The translations under genes were made by a program, and so were the position numbers. Of a DNA stretch of 64,000 nt, positions 43,694 to 52,479 are shown piece after piece (position 1 is the first letter of the stretch; each line of letters opens with the position of its first letter). The notes beneath the pieces were generated by a model. It did no database searches. It was not told the DNA's origin and was given only the letters and a program-made list of their open reading frames with translations. Origin of the DNA: Pirellulales bacterium (GTDB lineage: Bacteria; Planctomycetota; Planctomycetia; Pirellulales; PALSA-1355). The stretch spans positions 1-64,000 of the forward strand of contig JALHMI010000004.1 of assembly GCA_022844125.1 (NCBI GenBank), read 5' to 3'.

Positions 43694-46600
43694 ATGGAAC
43701 GCCTCGGTACCCAAACTCGCCGCCCTTCTAAAGATCGGCTTGGTCAACGCACTCGGGCCTGCCAGCTCGCTGCTGAAGCATTGGAGGACCGTCGGCTGCT
43801 GGCGGTCCTCACGACCGGTACGGGCGACGGCAGCTTGAACATTTCTGTCGATGGATACGGTTCATTCGGCAGCGCGATTGGTAGTCCAACCGCGGGAGAA
43901 GCGACTTACGACCCGATCGGTGCGGTCACGGCGGCCAGCACCACGTTTCAGTCTGGCGTTGCCTTGCGCTTTGGGAATGTTGGTTCTCGGCAGTTTCTGA
44001 CCTCTGGATTCATCTTTGGAGACGGTTCGCTGCCCGACGCCGCCACGACTGGCAATTCCGAATCCGTTACCAGTGCATTCACTATCGGTACGCTTTCGTT
44101 TGAGTTGACTCAATCGGTCAGTCAGGTATTTGGCGCCTTGGGCGTGCAGACCGGTTCGTTACTGACGCAGCGTTACGTGATGACGAATACTTCGGCATCG
44201 CCCACCGATTTTGAACTACTGCGCTACATCGACGGCGACCTCTATTTCGATGGTACTCTCGTCGACGGCGGCGGGCGTTTGCTCACGCAGGGGCGAGAGT
44301 TCCTGTTCGAAACTGACGCCGGCGGCACCGGAGCGACGGACACAACATTTTTCGGAATCGACGCTACTGGCGGCACCATTCCCACGGTCGGCCGGTTTGA
44401 ACTCGATTTCTTTCCGATTCTCGGCGGTGACATTGCCGACGGCCTCGACCTGTCGGATACCATCACCGGCGACTTCGATAACGATGGATTCATCGATGCG
44501 GGCCAGGAATACGATGTCACGCTCGCGCTGCGCAACGTCTTTTCGCTGGCGCCCGGCGCGACCGCTTCGTACACCACACGCACGGTTTTCGGCTCTGGTC
44601 AACCGGACGACCTGCCGGAAGATCCCGTGGTAACCATCGATGGTGACGCCTCAGCCCTCGAAGGCGACGCGGGCCTGACGCCCGTCATCTTCTCGGTGAG
44701 TCTCGATCGCGAGCACACCGCGCCCGTGGTCGTGGCTTACGCGGTCGAAGGCATCACCGCGACCGAAGGCGTCGATTTCCCAGCTCAAAGCGGCTTTGTC
44801 ACGTTCGCCCCGGGCGGACCATCGACGATGCCCGTCACGGTCTTGATCAACGGCGACTTCGATGCCGAGACTAACGAGACGTTCCGCCTTCGGCTCACCG
44901 ACGCCTCCGGCGGCGCGCTAGGAATCCCCTCCGCAGCGATTGGCACCATTTTGAACGACGACGTCGACCTGGTCATTAGCGATGTTTCGATCATCGAAGG
45001 CAACTCGGGGACCAAAGACGCCGTTTTCACGGTTTCAACTGCCGGTGCTGTTTCGCGCGTTGTGACTGTCGGCTATACGACCACGAACGGCAGCGCAGTG
45101 GCCGGCAGCGATTACCTGGCCCGCGGCGGCGTGATTACGTTCATGCCGGGCATGGCTACGGCTTCGGTCGTGGTGCCCATTGTCGGCGATATCTTCAATG
45201 AGTTGGACGAGACATTCTTCGTCGTGCTGACTTCCGCGCAGGGTGGGAGAATTCTGGACAGCACAGCCACCGGCACGATCATCAACAACGACGCGATCCC
45301 GAACTTGTACGTCAACGATCCCGTCGTGACGACCACCGTTGCCGGCAACTACGAGGCCGTGTTCACCGTGGCTCTCGACGCTCCCAGCGGACGACCGGTG
45401 CAGGTCGCCTACTTCACGGCCAATGGCGGCGCCATCGACGGCGTCGACTACCTCGGCGCCAACGGCACGCTCACCTTCAATCCCGGCGTCACCACCCTCC
45501 AAGTTGCCGTCCCGGTCTCGACCACGGGCTCGTTCTTCCCCAACAAGAAGTTCTATCTCAACCTGCTCGCTCCGACGAACTCGCAGCTCGTCGATGGCCA
45601 GGGCGCCGCCACAATCGTCTACGACCACGACACCGACGGTGAGTACATCATCGACGACGGCGGAGCAGGCTACTCAAAGTCCGCGGGTTGGACGAACCTC
45701 ACCAACACGCTCGCCTATCAGCTCGATTACGACACCGCACCTGCCGGCAACGGCAGCGCTATGGCCACATGGAACTTCGTGGGCATTCCGAACGGCTCCT
45801 ACCAGGTTTTCGCCCGCTGGAGCCATTTTGGCAACCGCGCCACGAACGCGCCATACACCATGCTCGACAATGGCGTGCCGATTGGCACGGTGCTCGTCAA
45901 TCAGCAGCTTGCTCCCAGCGGCGAATACTCCGACGGCGTCTACTGGCAAAGCCTGGGCATCTTTAGCACCACCACCAACAACTTTGGCGTGCGGCTCTCG
46001 AACGCCGCGAATGGTTACGTCGTGGCCGATGCGATTCGGATTGTCGCCGGCGGCATCGCCCCGCAGAACGCCGAGATGGACATCGCGGCCAACGACATCT
46101 CGATCATCACCGGCGATGCCACGCCCGAACTGGCCGACGGCACGCACTTCGGCACGGTGCCCGTGCTGGCCGATTCGAACGTGCAGAAGTTCACGATCAC
46201 GAACAACGGTAACGCCGATCTGCACCTTTCGGGCATTCCCCGCGTCACGATCAGCGGCGCTCATGCCGGCGACTTTCACGTCATCACGCAGCCGGCTTCG
46301 CTCGTCGCGCCGGGCAAGAAGACCGCGTTCGAAGTGCAGTTCCATCCGCTGGCCGCGGGCCTTCGCACGGCAACGATCTCGATCGCCAACAACGACGACA
46401 GCGAACATCCCTATACGTTCACCATCCGGGGCAACGGTTACGTCGAGGCCTTGCCGCTGGCTCACAACGCGGCCTTCCCCCAGGACGTCAACGACGATGG
46501 CCGCGTGAACACGAGCGATGCCCTCACGGTCATCAACGCCTTGCTGACCAAGCCGTCCGAGCCCTCGGCCGAGCCGCTGGTCGCCGGGGCCCTCGCCGCT

Positions 46601-46930
46601 CCGCTGGCCACCACCGTCAGTACATATATCGATGTCAACGGCGATGGCCGCTTGAACACCAGCGACCTTTTGATGGTCTTCAACTACCTGCTCGCGGGCG
46701 CGGCCCCGCAGGCCACGCCGCAGGCCGCCGCGGTCGATGAAGCGATCGTGTTGTTCGACGAAGCCGAGGACGAGGCCGAGTCGGTCGCCACGCAGTTCGA
46801 GCCGCCGGTGCGAGTCGTGGTTCCGCAGAAGCCGCTCGAAAAGGCCCCGGCGCTATTGCTGACGGCCGAGGAACTCGAATCGCTGGTTTCGGACGAGAGC
46901 GACGAGGCCGAAGAACTGGCTGCCCTGTAA
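43694..46930 (+). CDS. Giant exported dockerin protein, paralogue of the preceding gene
   Basis: 1078 residues from ATG 43694. ALEDRRLLAVL (near residue 36) is the same sorting motif. The N-terminal beta-rich domain (SLNISVDGYGSFGSAIGSPT, LLTQRYVMTNTSASPTDFEL) differs from the propeller of the previous protein. The remainder is homologous to it domain by domain: three Calx-beta (about nt 44620-45620), golvesin-like (EYIIDDGGAGYSKSAGW), choice-of-anchor-D (TITNNGNADLHL), dockerin-like (DVNDDGRVNTSDALTV) and an acidic tail. The pair arose by tandem duplication with N-terminal swapping. Confidence 0.85.
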   Translation: MERLGTQTRRPSKDRLGQRTRACQLAAEALEDRRLLAVLTTGTGDGSLNISVDGYGSFGSAIGSPTAGEATYDPIGAVTAASTTFQSGVALRFGNVGSRQFLTSGFIFGDGSLPDAATTGNSESVTSAFTIGTLSFELTQSVSQVFGALGVQTGSLLTQRYVMTNTSASPTDFELLRYIDGDLYFDGTLVDGGGRLLTQGREFLFETDAGGTGATDTTFFGIDATGGTIPTVGRFELDFFPILGGDIADGLDLSDTITGDFDNDGFIDAGQEYDVTLALRNVFSLAPGATASYTTRTVFGSGQPDDLPEDPVVTIDGDASALEGDAGLTPVIFSVSLDREHTAPVVVAYAVEGITATEGVDFPAQSGFVTFAPGGPSTMPVTVLINGDFDAETNETFRLRLTDASGGALGIPSAAIGTILNDDVDLVISDVSIIEGNSGTKDAVFTVSTAGAVSRVVTVGYTTTNGSAVAGSDYLARGGVITFMPGMATASVVVPIVGDIFNELDETFFVVLTSAQGGRILDSTATGTIINNDAIPNLYVNDPVVTTTVAGNYEAVFTVALDAPSGRPVQVAYFTANGGAIDGVDYLGANGTLTFNPGVTTLQVAVPVSTTGSFFPNKKFYLNLLAPTNSQLVDGQGAATIVYDHDTDGEYIIDDGGAGYSKSAGWTNLTNTLAYQLDYDTAPAGNGSAMATWNFVGIPNGSYQVFARWSHFGNRATNAPYTMLDNGVPIGTVLVNQQLAPSGEYSDGVYWQSLGIFSTTTNNFGVRLSNAANGYVVADAIRIVAGGIAPQNAEMDIAANDISIITGDATPELADGTHFGTVPVLADSNVQKFTITNNGNADLHLSGIPRVTISGAHAGDFHVITQPASLVAPGKKTAFEVQFHPLAAGLRTATISIANNDDSEHPYTFTIRGNGYVEALPLAHNAAFPQDVNDDGRVNTSDALTVINALLTKPSEPSAEPLVAGALAAPLATTVSTYIDVNGDGRLNTSDLLMVFNYLLAGAAPQATPQAAAVDEAIVLFDEAEDEAESVATQFEPPVRVVVPQKPLEKAPALLLTAEELESLVSDESDEAEELAAL

Positions 46931-46942
46931 ATCCTTCGCTGT

Positions 46943-46966
46943 AAAGTTCGCACGAGCGCGAACCTT
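46943..46966 (+). terminator. Weak candidate terminator
   Basis: GTTCGC (46946-46951) and GCGAAC (46958-46963) form a stem extended by A-T pairs, 13 bp after the stop of the dockerin gene. The following tract is only CTTCTCGGCTTT, so termination is uncertain. Confidence 0.35.
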
Positions 46967-47073
46967 CTCGGCTTTCGGGGGCACTTCTCCGCTGCGCAGC
47001 GATTCGGTAGGCTAGGGGACTGATCCCTGTTCGCTACCGCGCATTTCCACTAGCCCGCCAGGAACCCGGCCCC

Positions 47074-48363
47074 ATGTCCGTCGTTTCCCGATTTTCGCCG
47101 CTCCGTCACGAAATTGCCGGCATCGACGTCGCCCGGCTGGCCGAAGAGTTTGGCACGCCCACCTACGTTTACGACGCGGCCAAGATCGTCGAGCGGATCG
47201 AGGACCTGCGGCAGTTCGATACCGTCCGCTTCGCTCAGAAGGCCTGCTCGAACATCGCGATCCTCGACCTGGTGCGCCGCCACGGAGTGGTTGTTGATGC
47301 CGTCAGTGCGGGCGAAATCCAAAGGGCCATTGCCGCCGGTTACGCCACGGCTGCCGATGCCACAGGCGGCAGCCCGCCGCAAATCGTCTACACGGCCGAC
47401 ATCTTCGACGCCGAGGCCCTCGAACTGGTGAAGAAGTACGGCCTGCACGTCAACTGCGGCTCGCCGGACATGATCGATCAGCTTGGCCTGGTCGCACCGG
47501 GCCACGAGATCACGCTAAGGCTTAATCCCGGCTTTGGTCACGGCCACAGCCAGAAGACCAACACCGGCGGCGAGCAATCGAAGCACGGCATCTGGCACGC
47601 CCAGCTCGACGAGTGCCTGCAAGCCGCCGAGCGACGCGGACTGGCCGTCACGGGCCTACACATGCACATCGGCTCGGGCACCGACCTGGAGCACCTTTCG
47701 CAAGTGTGCGATGCCATGGAGCAAGCCGCGCTGCAGGTCGGTCGTCGGCTCACCACGATCAGCGCCGGCGGCGGTCTGCCGATTCCCTATCGCGAAGGCG
47801 ATCAGACCGTCGACATCGACGCCTACTTCAAACTGTGGGACGCGACCCGCAAGCGACTTGAAGCGGCTTTCGGTCATCCGGTGCACCTCGAGATCGAGCC
47901 CGGCCGGTATCTGGTGGCCGAGAGCGGCTTTCTGGTTGCCCAGATCCGCGCCATCAAACGGAGCGGCGCGAACACGTTCTACCTGCTCGACGCCGGCTTC
48001 AATAACCTCGCCCGACCGATCCTCTACGGCGCCTATCACCACATGTCGATCGTTCCCTCGGGCGAAGGCGGACCGATGCGTCCCTTGCACGAGGTCGTCG
48101 TCGGCGGGCCGCTTTGCGAGTCGGGCGACATCTTCACGCAAGAGGAGGGGGGCTTTGTCCGCTCCCGGATGCTGCCCGTGGCCGAGATTGGCGAATACCT
48201 GGTGATCGAGTGCGCCGGGGCCTACGGCTTCGTGATGAGCTCGAATTACAACAGCAAGCCCATGGCGGCCGAAGTGCTGGTGCAGGACGGCCAGGCCCAC
48301 CTGATCCGCCGCCGGCAGTCGTTCGAGGACCTGATCTCGGGCGAATCAATCCCCGGCCGCTGA
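47074..48363 (+). CDS. lysA: Diaminopimelate decarboxylase
   Basis: 429 residues of the fold-III PLP decarboxylase family, converting meso-diaminopimelate to lysine. PLP lysine K56 lies in VRFAQKACSN (family normally YAxKAN). Phosphate- and substrate-binding features follow: GLHMHIGSGTDLEHL, TISAGGGLPIPY, HLEIEPGRYLVAESG and GGPLCESGD with the conserved Cys of the partner-subunit site, then VIECAGAYGFVMSSNYNSKP. Arrangement and length match LysA. The lysine pocket reads AQK rather than AxK with Tyr, a mild deviation. Confidence 0.93.
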   Translation: MSVVSRFSPLRHEIAGIDVARLAEEFGTPTYVYDAAKIVERIEDLRQFDTVRFAQKACSNIAILDLVRRHGVVVDAVSAGEIQRAIAAGYATAADATGGSPPQIVYTADIFDAEALELVKKYGLHVNCGSPDMIDQLGLVAPGHEITLRLNPGFGHGHSQKTNTGGEQSKHGIWHAQLDECLQAAERRGLAVTGLHMHIGSGTDLEHLSQVCDAMEQAALQVGRRLTTISAGGGLPIPYREGDQTVDIDAYFKLWDATRKRLEAAFGHPVHLEIEPGRYLVAESGFLVAQIRAIKRSGANTFYLLDAGFNNLARPILYGAYHHMSIVPSGEGGPMRPLHEVVVGGPLCESGDIFTQEEGGFVRSRMLPVAEIGEYLVIECAGAYGFVMSSNYNSKPMAAEVLVQDGQAHLIRRRQSFEDLISGESIPGR

Positions 48364-48385
48364 AGATCGGGATCCTTCAGTGAGC

Positions 48386-48420
48386 TTGGGCGCCACCGGT
48401 GCTGCGCAGCAGTCACCGGT
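48386..48420 (+). repeat. Family A palindromic repeat
   Basis: TTGGGCGCCACCGGTG, then CTGCGCAGCAG and TCACCGGT. Here both arms read CACCGGTG, a compensated change from the AGGTG/CACCT copy at 32711. Confidence 0.75.
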
Positions 48421-48658
48421 GCGGTAGTTCGGCCCGTCGCGAGCGTCTCTCCACAGGTACGCAAAACGTGCCGCCCTGGGTTCTTGCTTGCTGAAATGCG
48501 CATTACCCCCTTATTTCGCGGTGAAAATCTGGCTCGGGAATCGGTTGGCTTCGTGCCGATTTCTTCCTATGATTAGGGTGTGCCGCAATTCTTACCTGCC
48601 ACTAGCGGACCAGGTTGGTCCGCGGTTTTCCCATAAGCGCCCTCGAGGTACCGGCTCC

Positions 48659-49054
48659 ATGGCCAAAGCAGGCCCGCGTAAGAAGGTTCCCAAGGAACTG
48701 GCCGTCATCAACGCCGACAACTGCACAGGCTGCGAAAGCTGCCTGGAAGTTTGCCCGGTCGATTGCATCGTGAAGATCCAGCAGTACGACGATAAGTACA
48801 ACCTCCAGAGCTGGTGCGAGATCGACCTGGAGCGCTGCGTCGGCTGCGAAGTCTGCGTCCACATCCCGGGCAAGAAGACGAACCCTTACGACCTGAAGGT
48901 CTGCCCGTGGGACGCGATTGAAATGGTGCCCACCGAGAACGTGGCCCAGGTCGTGGCCGAGATCGGCGGTCCGCCGGAATACATCTATGCCAACTGGGAC
49001 CGCCTGGTCGGCACCGCCCAGCACCTGGCTGAGCTTCGTGGCGCGAGCGCGTAG
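48659..49054 (+). CDS. Two-cluster ferredoxin with one atypical cluster motif
   Basis: 131 residues from ATG 48659 (GAGG 11 nt upstream). The first 4Fe-4S motif is regular: C22, C25, C28 and C32 in NCTGCESCLEVCPVDC, with a further Cys at 36. The second reads C60, C63, C66, then the fourth candidate only at C82 after HIPGKKTNPYDLK, a 15-residue gap instead of three. Either the cluster loop is expanded or the second site differs. Electron carrier with unknown partner; it lies after lysA and before a strong terminator. Longer upstream starts are unlikely. Confidence 0.85.
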   Translation: MAKAGPRKKVPKELAVINADNCTGCESCLEVCPVDCIVKIQQYDDKYNLQSWCEIDLERCVGCEVCVHIPGKKTNPYDLKVCPWDAIEMVPTENVAQVVAEIGGPPEYIYANWDRLVGTAQHLAELRGASA

Positions 49055-49084
49055 CAGTCACCTTGCAATCAAGATACAAAACAG

Positions 49085-49128
49085 GGGCCGGCAGTCCACG
49101 CGACTCGCCGGCCCTTTGTGTTTTTTTT
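49085..49128 (+). terminator. Intrinsic terminator of the ferredoxin gene
   Basis: GGGCCGGC (49085-49092) pairs with GCCGGCCC (49107-49114), extended inwards by AGTC/GACT with one bulge, and is followed by TTTGTG and eight T. It lies 31 bp after the stop codon. Confidence 0.9.
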
Positions 49129-49133
49129 CCGGC

Positions 49134-49164
49134 GGGTGCCCCTGTCTGGCTCGTCCAGCAGTGC
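49134..49164 (+). repeat. Family B palindromic repeat
   Basis: GGGTGCCCCTGTCTGGC and TCGTCCAGCAGTGC. Same family as 57554-57586; the CTGG/CCAG arms suggest a small hairpin. Confidence 0.6.
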
Positions 49165-49228
49165 TCTTCTCTGGTTTCAGCTTGCGGTGAATCCTTCCGC
49201 CGATTGCATCTCAGGCACGTCCTGAGTA

Positions 49229-50059
49229 TTACTCCGCCGCGCCGACTTCCGCCAGCGTCTCGCGCATATAGTCGATGCTCTCTTTCGCCAAGCGCTCGAT
49301 GCCGGGCGTGTAGTCGAACACCTCGACTGAGACCCAGCCGCGATAATCAACTTCGCCCAGCGCCGCAAAGATCGGGCGAAAGTCCAGCGCGCCGAAGCCG
49401 GGGCCTTGCTTGTTCGGATCGTTGGCGTGGAAGTGCGCGAGCACGCCGATGTGCCGCCGCACCAGCTCCGCAATCGAAACCGATTCGCTCGACATCGCCT
49501 TGCAGTCAAGAATCAACCGCACGTTCGGATGGCCGACCATCTCGATCAGCCGCACGGCGTCGGCCGCGGTATTCAGAAAGTTGCCTTCCACGGGGCCGAG
49601 CGGCTCCATGCACAGCGTGACGCCGGTCTCTTCCAGCACCGGCAGGCAATCCGTCACCACCTCCGCCGCGTAACCCATCGCCTGCTCGTAGGTGACGCCG
49701 TCCATCACATTCCGCTGCAGCGGCGAACCGAAGATCATCCGCGAACCGCCCACGTCGCGGCACAGCCGCGCTAGTTCCTGGATGTAGCCCGCCGTGCGAT
49801 CCCGGATCTCGTTCTCGGGATGCGTCAGGTAGTAGCCCTCGGTCTTCGCCAGCAGCCAGTGCAGCCCGACCACTTCCAGGTCGCTGGCGTCCGCCAGGCG
49901 GCGAATTTCTTCGCGCTGGGCCGCCGTCACCAGCTTTGCATCCGCAGCCAACGTGAAGGGGGCGATTTCGATTCCCGTATATCCGCACTCCGCCGCAAAA
50001 GCGAACGCGCGGTCGTGGGGCCAATCCAGAAACGTCTCGTTGCAAATGGCGAATTTCAT
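49229..50059 (-). CDS. Sugar phosphate isomerase/epimerase-like TIM barrel
   Basis: 276 residues of the xylose-isomerase-like TIM-barrel superfamily. MKFAICNETFLDWPHDRAF begins strand 1, GYTGIEIAP is strand 2, VVGLHWLLAKTEGYYLT strand 3, GGSRMIFGSP strand 4, GVTLCMEPLGPVEGNFLNT (metal-ligand Glu) strand 5, VRLILDCKAMSSES strand 6, LAHFHANDPNKQGPG (His, Asp) strand 7 and GWVSVEVFDY (Glu) strand 8. Ligands E, D, H and E are in the expected order. Substrate unknown; genes of this type are numerous in planctomycetes. A related partial gene is at the right edge of the window. Confidence 0.88.
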   Translation of the reverse strand: MKFAICNETFLDWPHDRAFAFAAECGYTGIEIAPFTLAADAKLVTAAQREEIRRLADASDLEVVGLHWLLAKTEGYYLTHPENEIRDRTAGYIQELARLCRDVGGSRMIFGSPLQRNVMDGVTYEQAMGYAAEVVTDCLPVLEETGVTLCMEPLGPVEGNFLNTAADAVRLIEMVGHPNVRLILDCKAMSSESVSIAELVRRHIGVLAHFHANDPNKQGPGFGALDFRPIFAALGEVDYRGWVSVEVFDYTPGIERLAKESIDYMRETLAEVGAAE

Positions 50060-50143
50060 GGCCGCATCTTAACACGCGGAACCTTCGATGTTTAGCCCGG
50101 AGGCATGATGTGTGGCACGTCACGCCGTTACACATCGAACCAG

Positions 50144-50181
50144 TTTGGGCGCCACGGGTGCTGCGCAGCAGTCACCCGTGC
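50144..50181 (+). repeat. Family A palindromic repeat
   Basis: TTTGGGCGCCACGGGTG, then CTGCGCAGCAG and TCACCCGTG. The arms GGGTG/CACCC differ from the other copies but remain complementary. It lies in the 284-bp non-coding gap before the metallophosphoesterase gene. Confidence 0.75.
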
Positions 50182-50247
50182 CTCGGCGATACGGCGCACG
50201 AGGTCATCACGACGCTGCCGAGAGATCTCGCCACTCGCTGTGCCTCA

Positions 50248-50282
50248 CAGGTGAGCCGCAACGCGGCCACCTGTGGCACCCG
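50248..50282. repeat. Family A2 palindromic repeat, inverted copy
   Basis: CACAGGTGAGCCGC, then AACGCGGCCACCTGTG and GCAC. It is the reverse complement of the copy at 34615-34652. Confidence 0.65.
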
Positions 50283-50343
50283 CTCTGACTCGCAATGCAC
50301 GGCCATCGCCGGAGCTCAGGGGCGTGCCACCCAGGATTGCCTC

Positions 50344-51144
50344 TCACTCCAGCTCAAACACCCGCACGACACGCGGCGAGCCGTAATCCGCTCCGCCCGT
50401 CAGCACCAGCACGTTGTCCGCCGCCTCGAACTCTCCTTCGCCGTGCGTATGCCCGCAGAGTACGGTCAGTTTCTTCCCGGGCTCACCATCCATGATCTCC
50501 AGGATCGCATCTCCCATCACCTTGGACGTGAAGTGCGGCGACCACTGCTCGTTCGAGATCGCCCCCTCGTGCCAACACGCGCCCAGAAACGGCGGCACGT
50601 GCGTCACCAGCAGCACTTCGTCGTGCCGCGCGAGCGCCTCCGGCAGCACGCGGCGCATGTGCGTCGCCGCTTCGTCGGCCAGCCGCTTCAGCACGTCCCA
50701 CCGCGCCTCGGCGTCGCGGCCAGAAAACTCCTCGATCAATTTCCAGTCGAGCATTCGCACCATCGACCGCCGGTAGTCGCCCAACCGGCCATCGGCCCAG
50801 CCGTCGTGCCCCACAAGCCCCACCCGCGGAGTCAGCTCCTGGGCGCTCTCGATCGAAAGGTAATGCAGTCGCGGATGCTGCTTACAGAACTCGGCCACGC
50901 GCTCGCGGGTCCCGCGGATCGAGCCGTAGTAGAAGTCGTGATTCCCCAGCACGAAATAGATCGGCACGCCGAGCGAACCGAGCATCAGCCCCAGATATTC
51001 GCAAACGTTGTGCGACTCGCCGATGTCGCCGCTGATCAGCACTGCGTCAGGATGGGCGGAGGCAACCTCATCCAAAAACCTCGGCAGCCGCGTCTCCGAC
51101 AGGAAGTTCAAATGCGGATCGGTCAGCCAAACGGCGCGCTTCAT
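50344..51144 (-). CDS. Metallophosphoesterase
   Basis: 266 residues of the calcineurin-like phosphoesterase superfamily. Dimetal motifs appear in order: LTDPHLNF (D-x-H), LISGDIGES (GD), LGNHDFYY (GNHD), LVTHVPPFL (TH) and VLCGHTHGEGEF (GHTH). These satisfy the full set of metal ligands. Substrate unknown; size and simple domain structure suit a nucleotide or protein phosphatase. Start is at ATG 51144; it is the last gene of a minus-strand run with the PQQ-propeller gene, 12 bp away. Confidence 0.9.
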   Translation of the reverse strand: MKRAVWLTDPHLNFLSETRLPRFLDEVASAHPDAVLISGDIGESHNVCEYLGLMLGSLGVPIYFVLGNHDFYYGSIRGTRERVAEFCKQHPRLHYLSIESAQELTPRVGLVGHDGWADGRLGDYRRSMVRMLDWKLIEEFSGRDAEARWDVLKRLADEAATHMRRVLPEALARHDEVLLVTHVPPFLGACWHEGAISNEQWSPHFTSKVMGDAILEIMDGEPGKKLTVLCGHTHGEGEFEAADNVLVLTGGADYGSPRVVRVFELE

Positions 51145-51156
51145 CGTGGGCACCGC

Positions 51157-52452
51157 TTACTTCGGTCCAATGCAATACAGCGTCTCGCGACCACGAATGA
51201 GCAGCCGTCCATCGGCTGCGGCCGGCGAGGCCAGCGTTTCGTCGTTGAGCTGATTCTCAGCCAGCTTCTCAAACTTCGCCTTCGCCGCCACCACGGTGCA
51301 CAGGCCCGATGTGTTCAGGAAGTAGATCTTGCCGCCGGCTGCGATCGGCGAGGCTTTGAAGTCGCCTCCCAGCCGCTCCGTCCAAGCGAGCTTACCGGAT
51401 TTGGCGTCGTACGCTCGGGCGATCCCGTCGTCGGTCACGGTGAAGAGCAACCCATCGCTGACGACGGGGCAGGGGGTATCCGGCGTAGTCTTCTCCTGTT
51501 GCCAGACGATCGCGCTTTCAGGCAATTCACCGCTACCGCTTGGGCGAATGGCCAGCAGCGCCCCGCGCATCCCACGCGTGACGTAGACGACGTCGCCGGC
51601 CACGGTCGGCCCGGTGACCGTGCGGCCGCCTTTAAGCCCCGCGAGAAACCACGATTGCCGCCCGTTCTTCGGATCATAACCGTCGAGCTCGTTCGCTCCC
51701 ATCACGACGAGCTGCTGCCGTCCGTCAATCCGCATCAAAACAGGCGTGGTGTAAGCGTCCGCCTCTTCGCTCGGCGCGCCGGTCATTCGCATCGACTTCC
51801 AACGCTCCTCGCCGGTCTCGATGTCGTGAGCCACCAGGTAACTCGGCGCCGCTGCCTTTCCCAGATCGGTGAGTGAATCCTGCATGCACGCCGAGATCAC
51901 CAGCCCATCGACGATCACGGGGCTGTTGGCGTGCCCCCACCAGATCGTGTACGTGCCGTACTCTTCCTGCAGGTTCCGTTTCCAAAGCTGCTTGCCGCCG
52001 AAGTCGAAGGCTGCCAGGTCGCCATTGCCAAAATGCACGACCACGGTGCGCCCGTCGGTCACCGGCGAAGGGCTCGCCAGATTGTGCAGCCGATGAAAGT
52101 TCTGCCGCTCGCGCTTGGGCGCGGTCCGCGGCGTCTCGGCCGCGCCAAGCTCGCGCGTCCACACGTGCTCGCCGCTGGCTCGTTCGAGCTTGATAAGCAG
52201 CATCCGCTTCTGCTCATCGTGCGTCGTCAGAAAGATCGCATCGCCCGTGACGATCGGCGTGCTGGTGCCCCAGGCCGGAATCTTGGCCGTCCAGGCGATA
52301 CCGCTCTCGGCGCTCCACTCGGTCGGCAGCTTGCCAGCGTACGTGCTGTTCTCCTGCGGGCCGCGCCACTGCGGCCACTCGTCGCCGAGCGCGACCGTGG
52401 CTGTCACACACAGCACGAGCGCGCCGAGCACGCAACTTGCCAGACGAACCAT
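51157..52452 (-). CDS. Exported PQQ-type beta-propeller protein
   Basis: 431 residues with a Sec signal peptide (VRLASCVLGALVLCVTATVALG, cleavage near residue 23). DEWPQWRGPQENSTYAGKLP opens the mature chain, as in planctomycete PQQ-repeat proteins. Repeats with the WD-like 'GDLAAFDFGGKQLWKRNL', 'SGKLAWTERLGGDFKASPIA' and 'YDPKNGRQSWFLAGLKGG' pattern form a propeller. Catalytic quinoprotein residues are not apparent, so it may be a structural or binding protein. It lies between epmB (27 bp upstream) and the metallophosphoesterase gene. Confidence 0.85.
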   Translation of the reverse strand: MVRLASCVLGALVLCVTATVALGDEWPQWRGPQENSTYAGKLPTEWSAESGIAWTAKIPAWGTSTPIVTGDAIFLTTHDEQKRMLLIKLERASGEHVWTRELGAAETPRTAPKRERQNFHRLHNLASPSPVTDGRTVVVHFGNGDLAAFDFGGKQLWKRNLQEEYGTYTIWWGHANSPVIVDGLVISACMQDSLTDLGKAAAPSYLVAHDIETGEERWKSMRMTGAPSEEADAYTTPVLMRIDGRQQLVVMGANELDGYDPKNGRQSWFLAGLKGGRTVTGPTVAGDVVYVTRGMRGALLAIRPSGSGELPESAIVWQQEKTTPDTPCPVVSDGLLFTVTDDGIARAYDAKSGKLAWTERLGGDFKASPIAAGGKIYFLNTSGLCTVVAAKAKFEKLAENQLNDETLASPAAADGRLLIRGRETLYCIGPK

Positions 52453-52479
52453 CGTTTCGGTCTCCGAAAGAAGCTTCCA

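Noticed and set aside
50110-51876. A 588-codon open frame on the plus strand
   Set aside because: It runs through family A repeats and opposite the metallophosphoesterase and propeller genes; Arg/His/Gln-rich shadow composition.
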